Origin: Ovis canadensis
Lineage: Eukaryota; Chordata; Mammalia; Artiodactyla; Bovidae
Direction of reading: 5' to 3'
NCBI RefSeq assembly: GCF_042477335.2
Contig: NC_091255.1
Span: 43,812,501-43,876,500, forward strand
Length of the DNA stretch: 64,000 nucleotides
In this document: piece after piece, positions 23,491 to 32,284 of the stretch
Position numbering within the stretch: position 1 is the first letter of the stretch
Layout: every line of letters begins with the position of its first letter
Notes under the pieces: model-generated
The model's input: only the letters and a program-made list of their open reading frames with translations
Database searches by the model: none
What the model was told of the DNA's origin: nothing
Position numbers and translations under genes: made by a program

Positions 23491-23786
23491 GGGGAGTGGG
23501 AAGCAGCCCTCAGTCTGGAGGAGCCCCTGGGCTTGATCTTGTGAAGGAGGAAACAGCCACGCCGAAGCCCTGCTCGGACCACACTGGAAGCTGGTCAGTC
23601 AACACATGGCTGAAGCGTGAGGAACCCACTGGACTGACAAAGGCAGATGTATTGGGTATTAACTGGACTGGGGCTCGCCCTGCTCATCTTATGCAGAATA
23701 AAGCTTTACTTTTTCTCTCCCCTGGAGTGGACTTGTATCCAAAAACTCTCCCTCTGTGTTGTCTGCTTCTTCATAGTTCTTGATTT

Positions 23787-25610
23787 TTGGAGTTTTCTCC
23801 TACTGTGATCAACTTAAATATGAAAATGACGTATTTTTGCCTCATAGTCCTGTTAAGTTGTAAAATCCCCTCCTCATCTGAGAGTCAGGATGATTGTTCG
23901 GAATGTATAGAATCTTTCTATTATGAGAAAGGGTGGGTCTGCTGTGCCTTTGCTTATTATAAGCACCAGTTGACTGCATGTCATAGTTCAGCCACTACAC
24001 GCACTAGAGAAGGGAAACATTGTTGGAAGGGAGGAATTAAAGCCCAAAATATAGATGGCCAAAGATGTTACGGGTTTCCAGGACAAGCAACTTGTTGGAA
24101 CCTAGGCAAAGAGAAAACAAAAATTGACGTCGACCTAGGAAAATGGCCTATTGAGTATATCTGGCTGGAACCCGACCCCTTAGTATCCACCCCTGGCCCA
24201 CCGACATTAAGCCCTGGGCCAGGATTCAAGGGACTATATGATCAACTCATTTCCCTAAAAGATGAACTAAAAGTGCCTACTGTTGAAAATAATCTCTTTA
24301 TCCATTTAGCCGAGCAGGTTACCTGAGAATTGGGTATCACTAACTGCTGGGTTTGTGGAGGAGCCCTGATGAGTGAAACATGGCCCTGGAAGGGCACCAG
24401 ACTGGACGCCTTTCGGCTACTGCAATGGGATCAAACAATTAGTAGGCAGGCAGGAGGTCCTATTTGGAGTTGGCCCTGTCCTCAGAGACGATAGGCAAAA
24501 AATGCTTGAGCCGAGAAAGGATGTTATACCTGGATCAGAAAAACAAAATGCAGAGGAACCCTGGTCTATAGTGACACCAGTAACAGCCTTTTGTGGTGAC
24601 CAGGGGCCCCAAGCTGGTATTGGGCTCCCCAAAAAGGAGGGTATAGAAATCACACTTGCATTCCCTTCAACTCCACCACCAGGATTCTAGTGTAAAACTG
24701 TACAGGAAACCAACCTGATATTAATCCCTTTCTTGCAATCCCAGGCATTAGCCCATATTGGAAACATCTTAAATCCACAAACCCAGACTTATGGCAGGCC
24801 CCAGAGGGTCTCCTTTAGATCTGTGGGAGAAGGGCCTACTCATGACTCCCATCCAGATAGGGAGGGGAGGAACCTGCACCATAGGAATGATTCAGCCAGA
24901 TTTTTTCCTCCTACTTGGCTCACAAGGAGACACGCTTGGTGTCCCAATCTATGATGACTTAAAATGTTGAGAAAGGCGGTCTCTAGAGATAGGAGGCCAT
25001 CACCCCGAAAATGACTGGCCTCCCCAGTGAATACTTGATATTATGGTCCAGCCACAAAGGCACAAGATGGGAGTTGGGGATACAGGACACCCATTTATGT
25101 GCTAAATCGAATAATCTGACTACAAGTGATGCTACAGATTATAACCAATGAAACTGCTGCTGCCTTGGAACTGCTGGCACAGCAACAATCCCAGATGAAA
25201 ACTGCTATCATTCAAGATCACTTGGCACTAGACTACCTCCTAGCAGAGGAAGGAGGAGTCTGTGGGAAATTCAGTCAAACTGACTGTTACCTCCAAACAG
25301 ATGATAATGGAAAAGCTGTGATAGACATAGCTAAACATAGCAGGAAGATTGCCCATGTTCAGTTCAGACCTGAAAGGGATGGGATTCAGATGGCCTCTTT
25401 GGAGGATGGTTCTCTTGGCATGGGGGGTTTGAAACAATGATTGGGATGGTCATAGTCATACTTGCTGGAGGTCTGCTTATTCCCTGCCTCATATCCCTCC
25501 TAATCAGAGTTGTAACAGGGTTCATAGAGGCAGTTGTCCCACGGAGGACGGCCACCCAGTTGCTGCTTTTAAAGGAATACCAGCAAGTGCCAGAAGATGA
25601 TGTTCTGTGA
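23787..25610 (+). pseudogene. ERV-B env (broken)
   Basis: A first open frame (23787-24326) has a hydrophobic signal peptide after the methionines near 23790-23825 and a cysteine-rich surface region. A CWVC motif at 24345-24356 matches the CXXC motif that links SU and TM in gammaretrovirus-type envelopes. Stops are frequent from 24.5 to 25.1 kb. A second open part (25126-25440) holds the helical region of the transmembrane subunit. The loop that is usually CX6CC has a first cysteine at 25261, then Asp (25282-25284) and Cys (25285-25287), so one of the paired cysteines is lost. A hydrophobic anchor follows at 25440-25510, with a short tail to about 25610. Not functional as a whole. Confidence 0.85.
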
Positions 25611-25636
25611 CAGCTGCAGATGCATCCTAAGCATCA

Positions 25637-25647
25637 GGATGGGGGGA
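25637..25647 (+). other. ERV-B polypurine tract
   Basis: GGATGGGGGGA sits immediately before the 3' LTR start TGAGGTAGG. Its position and purine content fit the plus-strand primer site. Confidence 0.7.
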
Positions 25648-25991
25648 TGAGGTAGGAACAAAATCAAAACCCCCAATTAAAGTGACAGTCGCTTGCTTTC
25701 CCTTCCCTTATCTTGTTTTTAAACAGCTGCTGCTCATCAATCACCACTTTCACTTCTGTGATCTTGCTTGCTCCTTACATCCATGGGAATTAGGGCTGCT
25801 GGGGAGGGGAGGGATATGAGCTGTTTGAGTGGCAAGTTTACGGTGTAGGAAAGATACCCAGAGCAAAGCGGGGGCGCCCAGCCCTTGGAGGTGACTCCGC
25901 TGGGCCTGCACCAGTGCTGAATAAACCCTGCTGTTCTTCATCTTCTTAATCTCCGAGTGCTGCTCTGAGTGCCGCCATGGTTTCTATAACA
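25648..25991 (+). mobile_element. ERV-B 3' LTR
   Basis: It starts TGAGGTAGGAAC and ends TTTCTATAACA, with AATAAA at 25920-25925. It is clearly homologous to 18481-18814 with many scattered substitutions and small indels. Confidence 0.88.
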
Positions 25992-25995
25992 GCTG

Positions 25996-26032
25996 GACAC
26001 GTGGTATCACCTTTCGACCTTTCGTGAAGTCT
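25996..26032 (-). mobile_element. ERV-A 5' LTR, piece 2
   Basis: ACACGTGGTATCACC and what follows continues the LTR exactly where piece 1 broke off at 18480. It ends at the BovB duplication AAGTCT (26027-26032). Confidence 0.75.
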
Positions 26033-28186
26033 ATACAATCAGCAAAAACAAGACCAGGAGCTGACTGTGGCTCAGATCATGAATTCCTTATTGCCAAATT
26101 CAGACTTAAATTGAAGAAAGTAGGGAAAACCACTAGACCATTCAAGTATGACCTACATCAAATCCCTTATGATTATACAGTGGAAGTGAGAAATAGATTT
26201 AAGGGCCTAGATCTGATAGATAGAGTGCCTGATGAACTATGGATGGAGGTTTGTGACATTGTACAGGAGACAGGGATCAAGACCATTCTCATGGAAAAGA
26301 AATGCAAAAAAAGCAAAATGGCTGTCTGGGGAGGCCTTACAAATAGCTGTGAAAAGAAGAGAAGCGAAAAGCAAGGAGAAAAGGAAAGATATAAACATCT
26401 GAATGCAGAGTTCCAAAGAATAGCAAGGAGAGATAAGAAAGCCTTCCTCAGCGATCAATGCAAAGAAATAGAGGAAAACAACAGAATGGGAAAGACTAGA
26501 GATCTCTTCAAGAAAATTAGAGATACCAAGGGAACATTTCATGCAAAGATGGGCTCGATAAAGGACAGAAATGGTATGGACCTAACAGAAGCAGAAGATA
26601 TTAAGAAGAGGTGGCAAGAATACACAGAAGAACTGTACAACAAAGATCTTCATGACCAAGATAATCACAATGGTGTGATCACTCACCTAGAGCCAGACAT
26701 CCTGGAATGTGAAGTCAAGTGGGCCTTAGAAAGCATCACTATAAGCAAAGCTAGTGGAGGTGATGGAATTCCAGTTGAGCTATTTCAAATCCTGAAAGAT
26801 GATGCTGTGAAAGTGCTGTACTCAGTATGCCAGCAAATTTGGAAAACTCAGCAGTGGCCACAGGACTGGAAAAGTCAGTTTTCATTCCAATCCCAAAGAA
26901 AGGCAATGCCAAAGAATGCTCAAACTATCAACTGCATTCATCTCACACGCTAGTAAAATAATGCTAAAAATTCTCCAAGCCAGGCTTCAGCAATACGTGA
27001 ACCATGAACTTCCAGATGTTCAAGCTGGTTTTAGAAAAGGCAGAGGAACCAGAGATCAAATTGCCAACATCCACTGGATCATGGAAAAAGCAAGAGAGTT
27101 CCAGAAAAACATCTATTTCTGCCTTATTGACTATGCCAAAGCCTTTGACTGTGTGGATCACAATAAACTGTGGAAAATTCTGAAAGATGAGAATACCAGA
27201 CCACCTGACCTGCCTCTTGAGAAACCTGTATGCAGGTCAGGAAGCAACAGTTAGAACTGGACATGGAACAACAGACTGGTTCCAATAGGAAAAGGAGTAC
27301 GTCAAGGCTGTATATTGTCACCTTGCTTATTTAACTCATATGCAGAGTACATCATGAGAAACGCTGGGCTGGATGAAGCACAAGCTGGAATCAAGATTGC
27401 CAGGAGAAATATCAATAACCTCAGATATGCAGATGACACCACCCTTATGGCAGAAAGTGAAGAGGAACCAAAAAGCTTTTTGATGAACGTGAAAGAGGAG
27501 GGTGAAAAAGTTGGCTTAAAGCTCAACATTCAGAAAATGAAGATCATGGTATCTGGTCCTATCACTTCATGGGAAATAGATGTGGAAACAGTGGAAACAG
27601 TGTCAGACTTTATTTCTTTGGGCTCCAAAATCACTGCAAATGGTGACTGTAGCAATGAAATTAAAAGACACTTACTTCTTGGAAGGAAAGTTATGACCAA
27701 CCTAGCTAGCATATAAAAAGCAGAGACATTGCTCTGCCAACAAAGGTCCGTCTAGTCAAGGCTATGGTTTTTCCAGTGGTCATGTATGGATGTGAGAGTT
27801 GGACTGTGAAGAAGGCTGAGCGCCGAAGAATTGATGCTTTTGAACTGTGGTGTTGGAGAAGACTCTTGAGAATCCCTTGGACTGCAAGGAGATCCAACTA
27901 GTCCATTCTAAAAGAGATCAGTCCTGGGTGTTCTTTGGAAGGATTGATACTAAAGCTGAAACTCCAATACTTTGGCCACCTCATGCGAAGAGTTGACTCA
28001 TTGGGAAAGACTCTGATGCTAGGAGGGATTGGGGGCAGGAGGAGAAGGGGACGACAGAGGATGAGATGGCTGGATGGCATGAGTCTGAGTGAACTCCGGG
28101 AGTTGGTGATGGACAGGGAGGCCTGGTATGCTGCGATTCATGGGGTCACAAAGAGTCGGACATGACTGAGCAATTGAACTGAACTA
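26033..28186 (+). mobile_element. BovB, longest copy of the window
   Basis: This RTE non-LTR retrotransposon reads from the end of the endonuclease through reverse transcriptase to the 3' terminus. The first long frame (26024-26953) is open apart from its C-terminal shift, followed by frames at 26916-27254 and 27315-27716. The RT box is an intact YADD (27426-27437). About nine codons are missing near 28080 compared with the other copies here. AAGTCT duplications flank it (26027-26032 and 28187-28192). It is 5'-truncated and frameshifted, so not autonomous. Confidence 0.93.
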
Positions 28187-28192
28187 AAGTCT

Positions 28193-28321
28193 TCCAGTTG
28201 GTGATGACTTATTAGTTCCATATCCCTTACCAGGACCTCCTGTCATAAAACAACTCATGCAAATGGTAACTATGGTGCCTGGCCAGGGTGGGCGGTTTCC
28301 ATCAATGTGCTTCCCCTAACA
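28193..28321 (-). mobile_element. ERV-A 5' LTR, piece 3 (U3 side)
   Basis: TCCAGTTGGTGATGACTT to CTTCCCCTAACA completes the LTR. The three pieces add up to about 480 bp, the same as the intact family members. Confidence 0.85.
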
Positions 28322-28568
28322 GGTCCCCAGTAAGCTAATTGATTATGAAATTTTCAATTTCTTCTAAACTAAAGAATTAGCATATGCTTTCAGCATAATT
28401 AAAGACAAAGGCTGAAGTGTTTTTATTTAGCAGTAGAGACATTTAAGAACGGAAAAACTCACATTTTGAAATCCTACCCCCCCCCCCCCCGGTTTTTTTT
28501 AACCATATCCCCATTTGGACCTGACAAATACAATTAAAAATACGGTTTATATGGCAATTTGTTTGGAA
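28322..28568. other. Unassigned sequence with C14 run
   Basis: AT-rich and without a gene. A run of 14 C (28477-28490) followed by GG and T8 is a likely site of length variation or assembly error. Confidence 0.5.
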
Positions 28569-29357
28569 CTGAGAGTGTTAACAGCCTCGGTAGGGAGGCC
28601 AGAGGTCCCCAAGTGACAGGAGGAAATAAACTGCAAGTGGTTTTTTCCTTTCTCTGTTGGCACCTGGTTCCACCTGAACTTTTCTCAGACCTTGAGCTAA
28701 CCTTGAGCTAATGCATTTTTCTTATGGAAGTGTTTTTCTTAATCTATGTTAATGAAACTACGTATTTGCTTTGGAATCTACCTTTTTTCAAATCACCTAA
28801 TTTTTTTTTTTTCTTTTCTCAAACCTTGAGCTGATTTTGGCTCAGCAAACCAGTATTCATGTCAATTGCTTTATGGGGTGGGATGATGGTGGGATCGGGG
28901 ACGGGGGGTTGATGACACACATTGTGCCATTTTATCTCAGAAATGCATATTGTGGGAGAAGAGCCTGATGAAACTCCCTCAGCCTTGAGTTGTTTCTCTT
29001 CATCTGATTAGCAGCTTGCTAACACAAAATGCGGAGAAGGCAATGGCACCCCACTCCAATACTCTTGCCTGGAAAGTCCCATGGACGGAGGAGCCTGGTA
29101 GGCTGCAGTCCATGGGATTGCGAAGAGTTGGACACGACTGAAGCGACTTGGCAGCAGCAGCAGCAACACAAAATGCCTTGCTGAAAATTAGCAAGCTGGC
29201 ACTCTCTGTCCCCTTCTGATGTCTATGTCAGAAGCTTTCCCTATCTCTCTTATACTTTAATAAAACTTTGCTACACAAAAAGCTCTGAGGAGTCAATCTT
29301 CGTCTCTGGCCCCCGATTGAAATCCTCTCCTCCAGAGGTCATAAATCCCGGCACAGC
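28569..29357 (+). mobile_element. ERV LTR, second family (LTR-C, sense copy)
   Basis: It shares long segments with the antisense element at 58376-59435: CCACCTGAAC..CTTTTCTCA, a 'CTTGAGCTAA' motif, CTATGTTAATGAAACTA and the CACAAAAAGCTC stretch. It has a late AATAAA (near 29260), as expected for R/U5. Internal genes are absent, so it is a solo LTR or an LTR fragment. The edges are approximate. Confidence 0.7.
29032..29164 (+). mobile_element. Bov-A SINE monomer in LTR-C
   Basis: A single Bov-A unit ends in (CAG)n, with 12-bp duplications AACACAAAATGC on both sides (29020-29031 and 29165-29176). Confidence 0.9.
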
Positions 29358-29439
29358 ACATGGCTTACAATGGCAACCTTTCAGAACCATACTGAAAAAC
29401 AGTTTATATGAAAGAATTAAAAAGAAGCCTCTCCAAAGT

Positions 29440-29582
29440 TCCCTGGTGGTCCAGTGTTTAGAACTCCAGGCATCTACTATAGGTGGCTGGGCTGTGATCT
29501 CTGGTCAGGGAACTAAGATTCCTCTGCCATGCAGCAGTGCAACAACAACAATAAAAAGCCTTTCTCCTTAAAAAAAAAAAAA
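29440..29582 (+). mobile_element. CHR-type SINE, sense arm of an inverted pair
   Basis: It has a TTCCCTGGTGGTCCAGTG head and an A-rich tail (29571-29582), and abuts a CHR SINE of opposite orientation tail to tail. Confidence 0.75.
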
Positions 29583-29762
29583 ATTTATTTGTTCATTCAT
29601 TATTTTGCCTGCACTGGGTCTTAGCTGTAGCACATGGGATCCTGGTTACAGCATGCAAACTCTTAGTTGTAGCATGTGGGATCTAGTTCTCTGACCAAGG
29701 ACTGAACCCAGGCCTCCTGCGTTGGAAGCACAGTCTTAACCACTGGACCACCAGGGAAGTCT
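29583..29762 (-). mobile_element. CHR-type SINE, antisense arm of an inverted pair
   Basis: The complement starts ACTTCCCTGGTGGTCCAGTG and runs through the CHR body to 'GCAGGCAAAATAATGAATG'. Together with 29440-29582 it could fold into a long hairpin if transcribed. Confidence 0.75.
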
Positions 29763-29929
29763 TTGCTCATTCCAGTTGCTCTGTGACCCTGCTGACTGGA
29801 TCCCTGGGCAGCCTCCTCCCTTCCACTCTCCTGCCAGGCATCTTTGTGAGTGTTCCGTGTCTTTATGGCTCTGGACCAAGTTTTGCCACAGACACCTCGG
29901 TGAACACATCCTGGTGCTCACCACATTCT

Positions 29930-30740
29930 TGGGTTTGTATTTGAGAGGGTTGACCAGTTTCTATTAGTTTCCTGAAGAGTCCCACTGTTCTGCATTCCCA
30001 TCAGCAAAAAGGAAATTTTCTTGCGGATCTAGAGTCCCACATATGGTATGTTGTTGGTTGTTTCGGTCATGCTGTTTTTGAACAGTGCAGAGTATCTTAT
30101 GTCACCTTTTTTTTTGGCTGCAGTTCACAGCTTGTAAGATCTTAGTTCCCTGACCAGGGATCAAACCTGGATCTGCAGCAGTCAAAATACCAAGTCCAAA
30201 CCACTGAACGGCCAGGGAAGTTGCTGTTTCATTCATTCTGACTTGCATCCACAGCCACCTCACCTCTATCAACTGGCCTATGCAGTTTGCTCTTATGTGA
30301 GAGACTGTTCATGAATGGCCCAGTTTTCTGCTGGACTGTTATTGGGAGGTAGATGTTTACTGGGTTATTTTATATCTGTGTGTGTATGTAGATCAAGTTA
30401 ATTGGAACAAATGCACGGTATCGTATATCCATTACGGTATCATTCAGAGTATTTCACTGCCCTAAAAATCCTCTGTGCTCTCTCTGCTCGACGTTCCCAG
30501 CCCCTGGCAACACCGTCCTCTTACTGCCTCCATAATCCGCCCTCCCCAGCACAGCTTCTAGCTGGGCTCACACCAGACATAGCGTCTCAGACTGGTTTTC
30601 TGATCTTTGTTTTCTGTTTGAAGCTGTCTTTTCACCCCCATATCACTCAGAGAATGTTATTCCAATGCGATAGACTTTGTTGCATAAAAGCCTTGTTGAT
30701 CACCCAACATTCCCATGCTTAGAAGTACCTAAGATTTTTT
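29930..30740 (-). mobile_element. Old L1 fragment (ORF2 end / 3' UTR)
   Basis: The stretch at 30410-30560 (TTCACTGCCCTAAAAATCCT and the CCCCTGGCAAC motif) is the antisense of a well-known mammalian L1 3' UTR. The left part is more diverged, and a CHR SINE sits at 30106-30226. Confidence 0.55.
30106..30226 (-). mobile_element. CHR-type SINE
   Basis: The complement reads AACTTCCCTGGCCGTTCAGTG, then 'GGGATCAAACCTGGATC'-type antisense body, with a T-run at its left edge (A-tail). Confidence 0.75.
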
Positions 30741-31689
30741 TTTACTATGATAATAGTTCTAAGGATTAATTTCTGAATTATCAATACATTTATGAGTCAT
30801 TCAAACTCATTAAATTAGTATATATATGATTGCATATTTTTAAAATTATTAAAAATAAATCTGTTTGAAATACATTTTTAATAGAGTGAATACTTTTTCC
30901 TTTTATTGTTTTTTTACATGTATCCAAAGATGACCATGACTAATTGCTAGGAAGAGAAATGATTCAATTAATAGATCTATTCCTAGTTTGTATTTCTTAG
31001 ATATTAGCACAGATACCTTGTTCAGATGAGAATCACTTATTCATTCAGTTCCTTCTCAATTACATAACCAAGTATCACAAGAAAGGTTGGGTAACCTATC
31101 AGCTGACAACTTGATTAGTGTTTCCTTCAATCCTGTTGAAAGTACACAGTGGGAAGCTTTCAAGCAGGTTTATGAGAATCCTTTTTCAGTGTCTGGGGAG
31201 TAGGACAAAAGCATCCCCAGGCTCAGGAACTGAGCAGTTTCTCTTTCACTGACCAGCTTCAGACCTGACCAGCTTCTCTTTCACTGAGAAAGTTTTGCTT
31301 AACCAGATGTTCTTGACAGGCTCAGGAAATATGCAACTCTGTCCATCTTATTCTGCCTTCATGTATGTGGCATTCTGTTTCAATAAAGAGTTCTTACTGT
31401 AGGATGTTCTTGAAGTGCATTTCCTTTAAATCTGTATATTAGCTTATTCTGCTTGTGGAATGTAATTGGCATCTTCATCCCTCCATGCCTGGCCCACCAG
31501 CCTGGTCGGATTCTCTGACAGTCAAGACTCATTTCAATGTTCACTGTAAGAAAAACAGGTGTTTGTGTTGAGAGGAGGCTCACAAACCAGGGCTCACCAA
31601 ACTGCAGGATGCATCCTGCAAGTAGCCTCACCAAGATCAGAATAAGATGGAGCTGGGGTGAGCACAGTTCCTATATACGTCCAAAAACG
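30741..31689. other. Unassigned AT-rich sequence
   Basis: No gene is recognised. A short direct repeat built on TTTCTCTTTCACTGA (31239 and 31273) is visible. An AATAAA at 31382 could belong to an unrecognised old LTR. Confidence 0.35.
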
Positions 31690-31820
31690 GGAAGGACGCC
31701 CTGGACTGTCCAGTGGTTTAAGACTCCACACTTCCACTGCAGGGGGCATGGGTTTGATCCCTGGTAATGGAACTAAGATCTCATAGGCTGGGGGGCACAG
31801 CCAAATAAAAGGTGGGGGGA
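31690..31820 (+). mobile_element. CHR-type SINE
   Basis: It has the GCCCTGGACTGTCCAGTGG head and GGGCACAGCCAAATAAAAGG end of a diverged CHR SINE. Confidence 0.7.
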
Positions 31821-31889
31821 GATCAAATGCAACTTCTCATTAAGCCGCTGAATGTGCAATGATACATTATTGTCTAGAACTCCAGGATA

Positions 31890-32035
31890 TTTTAACAGCT
31901 TTATTGAGGTATAATCAATGTATGACAGATGCATACATTTAAAGCGTCCAGTTTGACATGGTTGGAAACACATGTCCCCCATCAAGATAATGAATGTATC
32001 GTCAATGAGAAATTACTCACTGGCCAATCTAAGTA
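31890..32035 (-). mobile_element. Old L1 3' UTR fragment
   Basis: GCTTTATTGAGGTATAATC and CATCAAGATAATGAA are antisense landmarks of mammalian L1 3' UTRs. Confidence 0.65.
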
Positions 32036-32248
32036 GGGGGCTTCTGTGGTGGCTCAGATGGTAAAGATCTGCCTGCAATGTGGGAGACCTGGGTTCAGTC
32101 CCTGGGTTGGGAAGATCCCTTCGAGAAGGAAATGGGAACCCACTCCAGTAACCCTGCCTGGAGAATTCCATAGATAGGGGAGACTGGCCAGCTACAGTCC
32201 ATGGGATCACAGATAGCTGGACACGACTGGGTGAGTAACACACACACA
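32036..32248 (+). mobile_element. Bov-tA SINE
   Basis: A tRNA-like head (TTCTGTGGTGGCTCAGATGG) is followed by a Bov-A body that ends near ACACGACTGGGTGAG and an (AC)n tail. Confidence 0.9.
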
Positions 32249-32284
32249 ATCTAAGCAGGAAGTGGAAAATTTAATTTGAGCCAA

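Larger units (their letters stand above)
18481..25991 (+). mobile_element. ERV-B: complete-length but defective class I provirus
   Basis: The layout is LTR-gag-pol-env-LTR in sense orientation, inserted into the ERV-A 5' LTR. The flanks GTTG (18477-18480) and GCTG (25992-25995) form a 4-bp duplication with one change. The two LTRs differ at dozens of positions, so the insertion is old. Gag has a single CCHC knuckle and a PTAP motif, and env has a CXXC motif. All fit the gammaretrovirus-like class I group (family knowledge). All three genes carry stops and frameshifts, pol has a large internal deletion, and SINEs interrupt gag and pol. It cannot produce virus. Confidence 0.9.
8577..28321 (-). 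mobile_element. ERV-A: antisense endogenous retrovirus expanded by nested insertions
   Basis: I assign one provirus to this span. The 3' LTR is at 9069-8577. A primer-binding site and leader lie just inside a matching LTR edge at 18165. The rest of that 5' LTR reappears at 25996-26032 and 28193-28321, beyond a sense-strand provirus and a BovB. Removing the five later insertions leaves about 6.3 kb: two LTRs of about 480 bp and about 5.4 kb of internal sequence, short for a provirus, so internal deletions are likely. The flanks GGTG (8573-8576) and GGTC (28322-28325) fit a 4-bp target-site duplication with one change. No gene is open over a useful length. Class I is suggested by the 4-bp duplication, but the family name is not known to me. 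Confidence 0.7.
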
